A stretch of 64,000 nucleotides of DNA, from assembly GCF_900129195.1 (NCBI RefSeq), contig NZ_FQUY01000014.1:1-64000 (forward strand). The letters are read 5' to 3'. A program made the translations under genes and the position numbers. Shown here one piece after another: positions 34,545-44,711 of the stretch. This stretch comes from Desulforamulus putei DSM 12395 (GTDB lineage: Bacteria; Bacillota; Desulfotomaculia; Desulfotomaculales; Desulfotomaculaceae). How positions within the stretch are numbered: the first letter of the stretch is position 1; each line of letters starts with the position of its first letter. Under the pieces are notes generated by a model. It had not been told where the DNA came from. It worked only from the letters and a program-made list of their open reading frames with translations, and ran no database searches.

Positions 34545-34571
34545 AAGGGCCTCCTCTTCAGGGAGGCCTTT
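34545..34571 (-). terminator. hemZ terminator
   Basis: AAGG-GCCTCC and GGGAGGC-CTT arms around TCTTCA; the minus-strand 3' side reads CTTCTTATT. Confidence 0.65.
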
Positions 34572-34596
34572 TGGTTGATCTGACATTTGTAAAATA

Positions 34597-36078
34597 TCAT
34601 GGAAAGGTTGATAAATGGTTAATATGACTGACTTTTCGCCTCAAGTACTCGTCCAACCGCTCCACATACTGCCGGGGTTCTTTGGCATTGTATTCATTAA
34701 CCAGGTTCCGGGTGCGAGGATCCACCCACTTGGAACCGGCACCCACACCAAGTCCGATGATGGTTTGCCGCTCTTCAATCATCTGGATGTTATAAATGCA
34801 TGCATGTCCCGGCAATGCGTAGCCGATATTTTCTAAATTCCCCACCATTTGTTTCTGGCGATACATGTAGTAGGGCTCCAACCCCAAACGACTGGCTCCT
34901 CGGGCCGTTTCCTCCCACATGGCAGCCGCTTGTCCGGCTTCCGACAGAGGAAATTCGGCCAGCCGCTGTTTCAGGTGGGAGGCCCTTTTCAGGGCCAGGG
35001 CATGGACTGTTACATTCTCCGGTTTTAGCTGCAGCAGGCTGTTCACCGTGCGGGTCACATCCTGCACTGTTTCCCCCGGCAGGCCGATAATGACATCCAT
35101 ATTGATGGTGGCAAATTTATATTTGCGGGCCTCTTCCACCGCCCGGTAGACGTCTTCTACCGTATGGGACCGGCCAATGACGTCCAGGGTTTTCTGGTTC
35201 ATACTCTGGGGATTAATACTGAGCCTGGTAACACCCTGCTGGGCCAGCAATGCCAGGATCTCTTCCTTTAAAGTGTCCGGCCGGCCCCCTTCCACAGTGA
35301 CTTCAACCGTACCTTCCGTTCTTAAATGACCATTGACGGCCTCCAACAGGGTTTGCAATTGTTCCACCGAAAGACTGGTGGGGGTTCCGCCGCCTAGGTA
35401 GATGGTTTGTACGGTAAGCCCCCTGGACTGCAGGGTTTGCCCCACCACCCGGATTTCTTCCAGCAAGACATTGAGAAAGGGTTCCACCACGGTGCGGTGA
35501 TGTTTAATGGGATAAGAAGGAAAAGAGCAGTAAAGGCAGCGGGTGGGACAAAAGGGGATGCCGATATATATGCTTACCAGCCGTCCGGCCTGTTCCCTGG
35601 AAAGCAGAAAGGGGCGTTGTGTTTCAGCGATGGCGGTAATCAAAGCCGCTTTATCCTGCCGCAGGGCATACTTCTCCACCAGGTATAACCGGATGTCTTT
35701 TGCGGCCCAGCCGAGGTCCAACAGCCGGTGCACCACTTTGGTGGGCCGGACGCCGGTCATGATTCCCCAGGGGGTGGGGCGCCGGCCGCTAAAGGACTCC
35801 AGGATTCGATAAACGGCCATGCGGGCCAATCTTTTCAGTTCATTGGGAGTTTCCTCGGTCAGGAGCGGCAGGCCCTCTTCCCGGTGGGCCATGGAGGTTC
35901 CGTTGCTGAAAAGCTGCGCCTCTGCCCAAAGGACCTGTTCTTCCTGCCTTAACGTAAGATGAAGAAAGAATTCCCCTTTATGTTCAGGCATCAGTTCGGC
36001 GCCGGGGTAAAACAGCCAGATAATGTCCTGAATGGTTCCCCTGTATGCAAAAGCTGTGTCGGACAGACCAATGATCAA
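34597..36078 (-). CDS. hemZ: HemZ-type coproporphyrinogen dehydrogenase (radical SAM)
   Basis: 493 residues from a TTG at 36078 with AAAGGGGAG upstream; the frame continues further up but without a ribosome site. Residues 1-150 are the HemZ-specific N-terminal part; then the radical SAM cluster PFCPTRCLYCSFPS (C-x3-C-x2-C), YLGGGTPTSLSVEQL, RLSINPQSMNQKTLDVIGRS and DVIIGLPGET. HemZ is reported to act like HemN in oxygen-independent haem synthesis, but some members are of unclear function. No other haem gene is nearby. Confidence 0.9.
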   Translation of the reverse strand: MIIGLSDTAFAYRGTIQDIIWLFYPGAELMPEHKGEFFLHLTLRQEEQVLWAEAQLFSNGTSMAHREEGLPLLTEETPNELKRLARMAVYRILESFSGRRPTPWGIMTGVRPTKVVHRLLDLGWAAKDIRLYLVEKYALRQDKAALITAIAETQRPFLLSREQAGRLVSIYIGIPFCPTRCLYCSFPSYPIKHHRTVVEPFLNVLLEEIRVVGQTLQSRGLTVQTIYLGGGTPTSLSVEQLQTLLEAVNGHLRTEGTVEVTVEGGRPDTLKEEILALLAQQGVTRLSINPQSMNQKTLDVIGRSHTVEDVYRAVEEARKYKFATINMDVIIGLPGETVQDVTRTVNSLLQLKPENVTVHALALKRASHLKQRLAEFPLSEAGQAAAMWEETARGASRLGLEPYYMYRQKQMVGNLENIGYALPGHACIYNIQMIEERQTIIGLGVGAGSKWVDPRTRNLVNEYNAKEPRQYVERLDEYLRRKVSHINHLSTFP

Positions 36079-36235
36079 TGCTTTTCTCCCCTTTATTACC
36101 TGGATTATAACCAAATCGTCAAACAACCGTTATGCAAAAAAAGACATAACACCAGATGGAACAGGCAGGATATTTTGACATTGTAATGTAATAATAACAC
36201 AAATAAAGCTTATTTATAGAAGGGGAGAGATCACC

Positions 36236-36415
36236 ATGAGCGAGCATAGGGAAAAAATTATCGAGGCTCTGAAAGAAGCAGCCAAAGAAGGTAGACTTTC
36301 CTGTACCGCTGCCCGTAAAATCGCCAGTGAATTTAATGTTCCCCCCAAGGTTGTGGGAGATCTTTGCAATGAGTTAAAGATTAAAATTAAGGCCTGTGAA
36401 CTAGGCTGTTTCTAA
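36236..36415 (+). CDS. 59-residue HTH-like protein upstream of moeA
   Basis: Reads MSEHREKIIEALKEAAKEGR, then LSCTAARKIASEFNVPPKVV, then GDLCNELKIKIKACELGCF. ATG preceded by AAGGGGAG. The second part (CTAARKIASEFNVPPKVVGD) is helix-turn-helix like, and the C-terminal CELGCF is a conspicuous cysteine pair. It starts 15 bases before the moeA start region and must be co-transcribed with it. Similar small proteins sit beside Mo-cofactor genes in related clostridia, from memory. A DNA-binding or metal-responsive role is inferred. Confidence 0.75.
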   Translation: MSEHREKIIEALKEAAKEGRLSCTAARKIASEFNVPPKVVGDLCNELKIKIKACELGCF

Positions 36416-36429
36416 GCGGAGGGGTTGTT

Positions 36430-37659
36430 TTGGAATTATTTAATGTACTGACGGTACAGCAAGCCCGCGAGACCTTAAAAGCCCATTTGCCCGCCAGGAC
36501 AAAGGAAGAAATTGTACCGCTGCTTTACGGGTTAAACCGCATCTTGTCCCGGGATATTACTGCCCGGGATGATGTGCCGGGTTTTGACCGCTCCACCATG
36601 GACGGCTATGCCGTAAGAGCCCGGGATACCTTTGGGGCCACCGAATCCCTGCCGGCCTACCTGGATGTCACCGGAGAAGTGATGATGGGCCAGGAAGCTG
36701 CCGGGCCGCTGGGGGCGGGACAAGCCTGGGTCATCCCCACCGGAGGCATGCTGCCCCCGGGGGCGGATGCGGTGGTAATGGTGGAATACACCGAAGAACT
36801 GGACCAGCACACCATTGGCGTAACCAAGCCGGTGGCGCCGGGGGATCATTTGGTCCGGCGGGGTGAAGACGTGGCCGCAGGGTCCGTTGTACTGCAGGCA
36901 GGACACCGTTTGCGGCCTCAGGACCTAGGGCTGCTGGCAGCCGTGGGCGTTACGCAGGTGCCGGTGCTGGAGCCACTCAGGGTAGGAATCTTGTCCACCG
37001 GCAATGAATTGATTGAACCGGAACAGCCCACCACTCCCGGCAAGGTGCGGGACATTAATTCTTACACCCTGTACGGACAGGTTGTGGAGGCCGGGGGCAT
37101 ACCCACCCTGTACGGCATTATTGAGGATCATTTCGACTCCCTGCGCAATGCTGTGGTGAAGGCTCTGGCCGAAAATGACATGGTGCTGATTTCCGGCGGC
37201 AGTTCGGTGGGGGCCCGGGATGCTACGGCCAAAGTCATAGAAACCCTGGGCAGCCCGGGGGTGTTATTCCATGGCATGGCCATTAAACCGGGTAAGCCCA
37301 CCATCGGAGCGGTGGTGGAAGGGAAACCCCTTTTCGGCCTGCCGGGCCACCCTGTTTCCGCCATGGTGGTGTTTGACTTGCTGGCCCGGCCCATCGTTGA
37401 GTCCGCAGGCCTGCATCGCCCCCGCAGGATCTTCCCCCTGAGGGCGGCCATTACGCGCAACATTCACTCCGCCACCGGGCGGGACGACTTTTTGCGGGTG
37501 ACCCTGCGCCGCCGGGAAGACGGCGCCCTTGTGGCAGATCCGGTTTTGGGCAAATCAGGGCTGATCAGCACCATGGTCAAGGCGGACGGCGTGGCACACA
37601 TTCCCCTGACGAAGGAAGGGGTAGAGGCCGGGGAACTGGTGGATGTGTGGCTGTTTTAG
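36430..37659 (+). CDS. moeA: Molybdopterin molybdenumtransferase MoeA
   Basis: 409 residues from a TTG with GGAGG. Inserts molybdate into adenylylated molybdopterin. Motifs: FDRSTMDGYAVRARDT, VIPTGGMLPPGADAVVMVEY, RRGEDV, VGILSTGNELIEP, DMVLISGGSSVGARD and FGLPGHPVSAMVVFD. First of two moeA paralogues in tandem. Confidence 0.95.
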   Translation: MELFNVLTVQQARETLKAHLPARTKEEIVPLLYGLNRILSRDITARDDVPGFDRSTMDGYAVRARDTFGATESLPAYLDVTGEVMMGQEAAGPLGAGQAWVIPTGGMLPPGADAVVMVEYTEELDQHTIGVTKPVAPGDHLVRRGEDVAAGSVVLQAGHRLRPQDLGLLAAVGVTQVPVLEPLRVGILSTGNELIEPEQPTTPGKVRDINSYTLYGQVVEAGGIPTLYGIIEDHFDSLRNAVVKALAENDMVLISGGSSVGARDATAKVIETLGSPGVLFHGMAIKPGKPTIGAVVEGKPLFGLPGHPVSAMVVFDLLARPIVESAGLHRPRRIFPLRAAITRNIHSATGRDDFLRVTLRRREDGALVADPVLGKSGLISTMVKADGVAHIPLTKEGVEAGELVDVWLF

Positions 37660-37709
37660 AACAGGCTGTTCTTAAGAATAGATTATCAATGTGAACAGGA
37701 GAAATGCTC

Positions 37710-39644
37710 ATGCGAAATAAACGAGACGTTTACCTGGACGACCGTCCCTGGGAGGAGGCGCTGGAAGGGCTGCTGAAGCACCTGGAGGCCAAAGGTTCCC
37801 TGGTCCCCGGGGCGCCGGAAGAGATTGCGGCGGAGGAGGCCCTGGGAAGGGTTACGGCTGAACCTGTCTTCGCCCGGAATTCCTCCCCCCATTACAATGC
37901 TTCCGCCATGGACGGCATTGCGGTGGACTCCTCCATTACCTTTGGCGCTTCGGACACTGCGCCCAGGCGGATCCGGCTGGGCGACAAAGCCCAGGTGGTA
38001 GATACCGGGGACCCCATTCCGCCGGGTTGTGATGCGGTCATCATGATTGAGGATGTTCACTTTGTGGAGGACGAGGTTTTTGAAATCACCTCGGCAGCGG
38101 CGCCCTGGCAGCATGTGCGGGCCATCGGGGAAGACGTGGTGGCCACTGAAATGATCCTGCCCGCCAATCACCAAATCCGCCCCATGGATATCGGCGGCAT
38201 ACTGGCAGGCGGGGTCGCTAAAATCAAAGTTCATCCCCGGCCCAAGGTAGCGCTGCTGCCCACCGGCACCGAATTGGTACAGCCCGGTGCAGAACTGAAA
38301 CCGGGGGATATCGTGGAGTACAACACCCGGGTATTCGGGGCCATGGTCCGGACCTGGGGGGGTGAGCCCCTGCGCTGGCCCATCACTGAGGATGACTGGG
38401 ACCGGTTAAAGGCTTCCCTATTAAGTGCCGTTGAACAAGCAGATATTGTTGTCATAAATGCCGGTTCTTCCGCCGGACGGGAGGATTTTACCGCCCAGTT
38501 GATCCGGGAGTTGGGTACCGTCTTAACCCATGGCGCGGCCATCAAACCCGGCAAGCCGGTGATTTTAGGGGAAGTGAAGGGTAAACCGGTAATCGGTGTG
38601 CCGGGTTACCCGGTCTCCGCCTACCTGACCATGGAATTGTTTGTGCGGCCTATTGTGTATAAAAAACTGGGGTTGGTTCCGCCTGCTCCCAAGACCGCCG
38701 AAGCCATTATCTCACGGAAAATGCCGTCCCCCATGGGTGTGGAAGAGTTTATCCGGGTTAAATTGGGCCAGGTGGGCGAAAAAATTATCGCCACTCCCAT
38801 CTCCCGGGGCGCCGGGGTGATCATGTCTCTGGTCAGGGCGGACGGGATGCTGCGGGTACCCCGTCTGTCCGAAGGATTCCGGGCCGGGGAAACTGTAAAG
38901 GTCGAGTTGATGCGCCCTCTGGAAGAAGTCCGTCAAACCACCGTGGTTATCGGCAGCCACGATATGGCCCTGGATGTTTTGGCCAACCACCTGCGCAGGA
39001 GATTCCCTGAAGCCAGTCTTTCCAGCGCCAATGTGGGGAGCCTGGGGGGCCTTTCCGCCATAAAACGGGGCGAGTGCCACTGTGCCGGTACCCACCTGCT
39101 GGATGAGGAAACCGGTGATTATAACGTCAGCTATATTCAAAGATTATTAGGAGATCGCCCGGTCGTTTTGCTTAACCTGGTGTACCGGCAGCAGGGATTA
39201 ATGGTGGCCAAGGGCAATCCCTTGAAAATTAAGGGACTGGAAGACTTGGCCCGGGAAGGAATCCGCTTCATTAACCGCCAGCGGGGAGCGGGAACCCGCA
39301 TTTTACTGGATTACCGCCTGAAACAACTGGGCATTGATCCGGACAGCATTTACGGATACAACCGGGAGGAATACACTCATATGGCGGTGGCTGCAGCGGT
39401 GGCCAGCGGCGCAGCCGATGCCGGTCTCGGTATCCTGGCGGCGGCCAATGCCCTGGACTTGGATTTCGTTCCGGTGGTGGAAGAACGTTATGACCTCTGC
39501 ATTCCTGGCGAGTACTGGGACACCCCTTATATCACCCGATTACTGGAAGTGATCGCCACACCGGAGTTCAGGCAGCAGGTGGAAGCGCTGGGGGGTTATG
39601 ATTTGCGTGACTGTGGCGGCATCATGTACCGGCAGGGCATTTAG
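37710..39644 (+). CDS. MoeA fused to a periplasmic-binding-like domain
   Basis: 644 residues. Residues 1-405 form a second MoeA (SSPHYNASAMDGIAVDSS, DPIPPGCDAVIMIEDV, VALLPTGTELVQPG, VVINAGSSAGREDF, GVPGYPVSAYLTMELF). Residues about 410-640 form a PBP/LysR-substrate-like domain (IGSHDMALDVLANHLRRRFP, RGECHCAGTHLLDEETG, INRQRGAGTRILLDYRL). This fusion is known in Mo/W-using clostridia and archaea; the extra domain may bind molybdate, tungstate or a cofactor intermediate. Two MoeA types may separate Mo from W cofactors (inference). Confidence 0.92.
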   Translation: MRNKRDVYLDDRPWEEALEGLLKHLEAKGSLVPGAPEEIAAEEALGRVTAEPVFARNSSPHYNASAMDGIAVDSSITFGASDTAPRRIRLGDKAQVVDTGDPIPPGCDAVIMIEDVHFVEDEVFEITSAAAPWQHVRAIGEDVVATEMILPANHQIRPMDIGGILAGGVAKIKVHPRPKVALLPTGTELVQPGAELKPGDIVEYNTRVFGAMVRTWGGEPLRWPITEDDWDRLKASLLSAVEQADIVVINAGSSAGREDFTAQLIRELGTVLTHGAAIKPGKPVILGEVKGKPVIGVPGYPVSAYLTMELFVRPIVYKKLGLVPPAPKTAEAIISRKMPSPMGVEEFIRVKLGQVGEKIIATPISRGAGVIMSLVRADGMLRVPRLSEGFRAGETVKVELMRPLEEVRQTTVVIGSHDMALDVLANHLRRRFPEASLSSANVGSLGGLSAIKRGECHCAGTHLLDEETGDYNVSYIQRLLGDRPVVLLNLVYRQQGLMVAKGNPLKIKGLEDLAREGIRFINRQRGAGTRILLDYRLKQLGIDPDSIYGYNREEYTHMAVAAAVASGAADAGLGILAAANALDLDFVPVVEERYDLCIPGEYWDTPYITRLLEVIATPEFRQQVEALGGYDLRDCGGIMYRQGI

Positions 39645-39652
39645 GTGGACAC

Positions 39653-40027
39653 ATGAAACGGGATCACACCGAAAATGGGAGCCGCCCCCTGGCAGAGCTT
39701 TTCCAGCCGGGGTGCAAAGTCTGGTTGGAGAGCGGTGGGACCAATTTTGGAGATGGGCTGTATTACCTGTTGCTGAATGTAAAAGAATATGGTTCCATCT
39801 CCCAGGCGGCCCGGATCATGGGAATGTCCTACCGTGCTGCCTGGGGCAAGATTAAAAGCGCTGAAAAAAACTGGGGATTTAAGCTGGTAGAAACCCAGGT
39901 GGGGGGAGATGCCGGCGGCGGCGCCATCCTGACCCGGGAAGGAAGCAGGCTGCTGGAGTGTTTTGGAGTCTTTCGGAGCAGGTTGGAGAAGGCGATGGTT
40001 GAGATTTTTAAAGAGAGCTTCGAGTAG
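39653..40027 (+). CDS. ModE-like LysR-type winged-helix regulator (N-terminal domain only)
   Basis: 124 residues. The HTH region YGSISQAARIMGMSYRAAWG then KIKSAEKNWGFKLVETQVGG matches the ModE DNA-binding domain. The TOBE molybdate-binding domains of full ModE are absent, so it cannot sense molybdate by that route. It follows the MoeA-PBP gene by 8 bp. It may act on Mo-enzyme or transport genes. Confidence 0.88.
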   Translation: MKRDHTENGSRPLAELFQPGCKVWLESGGTNFGDGLYYLLLNVKEYGSISQAARIMGMSYRAAWGKIKSAEKNWGFKLVETQVGGDAGGGAILTREGSRLLECFGVFRSRLEKAMVEIFKESFE

Positions 40028-40034
40028 GCTCCGA

Positions 40035-40329
40035 GGTATTCCTTTGGGGTCAAGCTATTAGCCGTCAGCTTTTTGCTGGTCCTTTGAGCCGGGCCATTAG
40101 CCATTAGCTATCGGCTATTAGCTATTAGCCATTGGCCTTTTGACTTGCAGGGTATTTCGGGAGTGTGTTGATCATCAATGTGAGAGATAGTAACCAGTCC
40201 AATAGATGAATGAAAAAATGGGGTAGGTTTTAAAACCCTACCCCATCATAATATCATCTTTATATCATCTTTTATAAAAAGCCAAAGGCCAACAGCCAAA
40301 AGCCAATGGCCAGACCCCAAAGAAATACC
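40035..40329. repeat. MITE-like element with GCC/GGC iterations
   Basis: Ends are 17-bp inverted repeats with one mismatch: GGTATTCCTTTGGGGTC (40035-40051) and GACCCCAAAGAAATACC (40313-40329). Between them are iterated ATTAGC / GCTATTAGCC blocks on the left and GCCAAAGGCCAACAGCC on the right, plus a central terminator. No ORF. A half copy is at 19141-19221. Confidence 0.7.
40218..40246. terminator. Bidirectional terminator inside the MITE-like element
   Basis: ATGGGGTAGGTTTT and AAAACCCTACCCCAT, 14 bp with one bulged C, between convergent genes. Confidence 0.75.
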
Positions 40330-40345
40330 AGCAAGCTACAAAAGC

Positions 40346-41134
40346 CTAGCCTAAAATTCTCTCCGGGTACGTATACACATTCATCCGCTCGCCCTTAGCG
40401 AAGCCAACTACCGTGATGCCCAGCTTTTGTGCCATTTCCAGGCCTAGATCGGTGGGAGCGGAGCGGGAAACGATGACCGGCAGGCCCATTTTGCCCACTT
40501 TAATAACAATTTCAGAAGAGACCCGACCGCTGAAGACAAGGATTTTGTCGTTCAGAGGGATACGGTTTAAAAAAGCGCGGCCAAAGATTTTATCCACCGC
40601 GTTGTGTCGCCCCACGTCTTCGTAAAACAGTATCACTTCGGTGGGGGCGCACAGGGCAGCGTTATGGACGCCGCCGGTTTCTTTAAATAAAACCGACATT
40701 TGTTCCAAACGGTCGGATAAATCCCATACCTGCCCCGGGGTTACCAGCAGGCTGGCAGAAACTTTGTTCATGCTTTTGGCATCATTGACGAAATAAAAGA
40801 CCGGCCGGCCCCGGCCACAGCAGGAAGTGATGTTTCTTTTGAGAAACTTGGACTCGGCTTCACAGTCAGGAGCATCAATAGAAACAATGCCGTTTTCCTG
40901 ATCGATCTTTATGTTTTTAATATCCTCGGGGGATTGCAGCAGACCCTCTGAACACAGAAAACCAACGGTTAATTCCTCAAGGGCCTGGGGAGAGCATACC
41001 ATCGTTACAAATTCCTTGCCGTTCAGGAATAGGGTTATGGGTACCTCACGTACAATGACATCCTTTGTAGAAAGCGCTTTATCACCCTTAATCCGAACGA
41101 TTTTATGTGTTGTTTTATTAACTTGCCAAACCAT
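40346..41134 (-). CDS. fdhD: FdhD, formate dehydrogenase accessory sulfurtransferase
   Basis: 262 residues, ATG with GGGGGG. FdhD passes sulfur from a desulfurase to the bis-MGD cofactor of formate dehydrogenase. Landmarks: VPITLFLNGKEFVTMVCSPQ, LTVGFLCSEGLLQ, and the active loop ITSCCGRGRPVFYF, then FYEDVGRHNAVDKIFGRA and VFSGRVSSEIVIKVGKMGLP. The loop has one of the usual CxxC cysteines replaced by Gly, with an extra Cys just before. No formate dehydrogenase gene lies in the window. Confidence 0.95.
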   Translation of the reverse strand: MVWQVNKTTHKIVRIKGDKALSTKDVIVREVPITLFLNGKEFVTMVCSPQALEELTVGFLCSEGLLQSPEDIKNIKIDQENGIVSIDAPDCEAESKFLKRNITSCCGRGRPVFYFVNDAKSMNKVSASLLVTPGQVWDLSDRLEQMSVLFKETGGVHNAALCAPTEVILFYEDVGRHNAVDKIFGRAFLNRIPLNDKILVFSGRVSSEIVIKVGKMGLPVIVSRSAPTDLGLEMAQKLGITVVGFAKGERMNVYTYPERILG

Positions 41135-41232
41135 GTCTCAACCCCCCTGAAAGGTGCCGTAAACTTTACTTTATTTTAACCCAACCTATCAGTTATGTGA
41201 AGATTAGATCAATCCATGAGGTGAAAAACATT

Positions 41233-41721
41233 ATGTACAAAATAGGTATCATAACCATGAGTGACAAAGGTTCCCAGGGCCTGCGGGAAGACACCAGCGG
41301 GGCCACCATCCGGGAAATGGTGGCAAATCTCGGGACGGTGGAGCAATACCGTCTTGTTCCGGACGACCCGGAAATCATCAAGGCCACTTTAATTGAATTT
41401 GCCGATGTACACCGACTGGACCTTATTCTGACCACCGGCGGGACCGGGTTGGGGCCAAGGGATCATACGCCCGAAGCCACCCTGGCTGTTATTGACCGCC
41501 AGGTACCAGGCATTGCCGAAGCAATTCGGGCGGCGAGTATGGAAAAGACTCCCAAGGCCATGTTATCCCGGGCAGTTAGCGGGACTAGGGGGAGGACTCT
41601 TATTATCAATTTGCCTGGGAGCGTCAAAGGCGTCAGGGAGTGTTTGGAGGTTGTTTTACCGGTGCTGCCCCATGGACTGGAAATTCTTAGCGGCAAAGGT
41701 GGAGAGTGCGGACAGCCATGA
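41233..41721 (+). CDS. mog: Molybdopterin adenylyltransferase MogA/MoaB
   Basis: 162 residues from ATG 41233 with GAGGTG upstream. YKIGIITMSDKGSQGLREDT and LILTTGGTGLGPRDHTPEA are the MPT-binding motifs, with INLPGSVKGVRECLEVVLPV at the end. It adenylylates molybdopterin before MoeA acts. Divergent from fdhD with a 98-bp shared promoter region. Confidence 0.94.
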   Translation: MYKIGIITMSDKGSQGLREDTSGATIREMVANLGTVEQYRLVPDDPEIIKATLIEFADVHRLDLILTTGGTGLGPRDHTPEATLAVIDRQVPGIAEAIRAASMEKTPKAMLSRAVSGTRGRTLIINLPGSVKGVRECLEVVLPVLPHGLEILSGKGGECGQP

Positions 41722-41971
41722 TTAAGAAGTGGGATGTGAGAGGTTGGAAGTGAGAAACTGCTCATTGGAGTTTACCGAGTATTATGAGAAAAATGGAAAA
41801 AATTTAAAATACAATTGCATAAAAAAACCAGGTATATGGTAAAAATATTTTCTGGGTGATGGATGAATTAACAAACCCAGTAAATGTAATGTAGAAGGAG
41901 AAATTAAAAGATAAATACCCGTAATTTGGTTTTTGGCACAGCTAAATCGGATTATTTTGTTGTCCGGGTGT

Positions 41972-42000
41972 TTGCTTTTAATTTTTTTGTTCTGTATTAT
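41972..42000 (+). promoter_or_regulatory. groESL sigma-A promoter
   Basis: -35 TTGCTT (41972-41977), 17-bp spacer, -10 TATTAT (41995-42000), 12 bp upstream of CIRCE. The 250 bp before it (from 41722) hold no gene or other signal that I can support. Confidence 0.7.
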
Positions 42001-42012
42001 ATTTACTGGATG

Positions 42013-42039
42013 TTAGCACTCAACGTTAATGAGTGCTAA
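42013..42039 (+). promoter_or_regulatory. CIRCE operator (HrcA site)
   Basis: TTAGCACTC, nine-base spacer, GAGTGCTAA: a perfect CIRCE element at the start of the groESL leader, so HrcA represses the operon. Confidence 0.97.
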
Positions 42040-42095
42040 CAAATCCAGACCCGTAAATTAAAAAACCTTAATATAATTTAAAAGGAGGGTTTTTT

Positions 42096-42380
42096 GTGAT
42101 TAAACCATTAGGTGACAGGGTAGTTGTGAAGGCGCTGCCCCAGGAAGAAAAGACCAAGAGCGGCATTGTTCTGCCGGACACTGCGAAGGAGAAACCCCAG
42201 CAGGGAGAGGTTATTGCCGTGGGACCCGGCCGTCTGCTGGAAAACGGACAGCGTGCCACCATCGACCTGAAAGTTGGCGACAAAGTCTTTTTCTCCAAGT
42301 ATGCAGGCAATGAAGTAAAAATTGATGAAGAAGAATATTTAATTCTGCGTGAAATGGATATTCTTGCTGTCATTGAATAA
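42096..42380 (+). CDS. groES: Co-chaperonin GroES
   Basis: 94 residues, GTG start with [47 protein letters not shown] with the mobile loop, [20 protein letters not shown]. Forms the heptameric lid of GroEL. Confidence 0.97.
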   Translation: MIKPLGDRVVVKALPQEEKTKSGIVLPDTAKEKPQQGEVIAVGPGRLLENGQRATIDLKVGDKVFFSKYAGNEVKIDEEEYLILREMDILAVIE

Positions 42381-42443
42381 ATACCCGTTGGTACTTACCT
42401 AAATTTAGTACATCTCATGTTTTGATATCGAAGGAGGTCATGA

Positions 42444-44063
<1,620 letters not shown>

Positions 44064-44090
44064 GGCAACGTCCAACAGCCTGATAGATAA

Positions 44091-44125
44091 AAAAAGAGGC
44101 CTCGCATAAGGAGGCCTCTTTTTTT
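44091..44125 (+). terminator. groESL terminator
   Basis: AAAAAGAGGCCTC and GAGGCCTCTTTTTTT, strong 13-bp stem. The group II intron remnant begins three bases after the U-tract. Confidence 0.92.
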
Positions 44126-44127
44126 AT

Positions 44128-44336
44128 GTGCGCCCGGCATGGGCGTTATCTATAGGGTGAAAGTCCCGAACGGTGAAGGTAGCAGTAACCGTAGCTCAAG
44201 ACAAGGGTGTTCATCGCGAGGTGGAATCTGAAGGAAGTCGGCGGCAAACCTCCGGCCGAGGACCACGAACCCCAGGTGAGGCTAACAGCAGCTGGATGAG
44301 CTTGCATAACAAAGCAAAGTCCTTGCATCCCTTCGT
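44128..44336 (+). mobile_element. Group II intron, 5' ribozyme fragment
   Basis: Begins GTGCGCCCGGCATGGGCG with the standard GUGCG intron start, continues CTATAGGGTGAAAGTCCCGA and GGAATCTGAAGGAAGTCGGC, then CGGCAAACCTCCGG and GAGGACCACGAACCCCAGG: the domain I landmarks of bacterial group II introns. Domains IV-VI and the 3' splice site are missing, so it cannot splice. Its position immediately after a transcription terminator fits the insertion habit of class C introns. Confidence 0.85.
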
Positions 44337-44446
44337 CCATTCCTCAAAGCCCACTGGCCTGAAATTAGAGAACAGCTCCTAAACGGAACCTACCAGCCTA
44401 AACCAATAAGGAAATTAACACCTAATGGAATGCCCAAAAAATTCCA
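44337..44446 (+). pseudogene. Group II intron reverse transcriptase fragment (LtrA-like)
   Basis: Reads PFLKAHWPEIREQLLNGTYQ then PKPIRKLTPNGMPKKF, matching the N-terminal region of intron-encoded reverse transcriptases. The start of the gene and everything after about 35 residues are lost. Confidence 0.8.
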
Positions 44447-44566
44447 CAGGATGGAGTCAATCCAGTTTTTATCCAGCAAATGCTGGGTCATAAGAATCTT
44501 CAAACCACGTTGACATATCTTCACATGACATCAAAGAGCCTTATGGGTATCAAGAGTCCTCCTTGA
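44447..44566 (+). pseudogene. Tyrosine recombinase C-terminal fragment
   Basis: In a different frame: QDGVNPVFIQQMLGHKNLQT then TLTYLHMTSKSLMGIKSPP and stop. This is the end of an IS91-associated phage-type integrase, including LGHK and the catalytic Tyr region (TYLHMT). The N-terminus is missing; the junction with the reverse transcriptase fragment falls near 44440-44450. Confidence 0.75.
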
Positions 44567-44589
44567 CACCTGTTATGGTGACACACAAA

Positions 44590-44711
44590 ATGATTCCCAT
44601 ACAGGATGTTTTTATTAATTTTTACCCCTCGTATGAACAAACCTATACTCTATCCCCACAGCAAGCCAAGGCCTGTAATGACATCATGTGCTGGCGTCAC
44701 TTTAAACAAAG
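44590..44711 (+). pseudogene. IS91-family transposase N-terminal fragment
   Basis: ATG at 44590 opens MIPIQDVFINFYPSYEQTYT then LSPQQAKACNDIMCWRH, the typical N-terminus of IS91-type transposases, 23 bp after the integrase stop as in intact elements. The frame ends at 44739 without the zinc or HUH domains. It overlaps the 3' end of the hydrolase gene on the other strand. Confidence 0.65.

Noticed and set aside
40035-40329. CRISPR array
   Set aside because: Repeats are short, variable and without unique spacers of constant length; inverted ends point to a MITE-like element.
42000-42060. Additional CtsR-type heat-shock site
   Set aside because: Only the CIRCE element is present; no heptad direct repeats of the CtsR type were seen.
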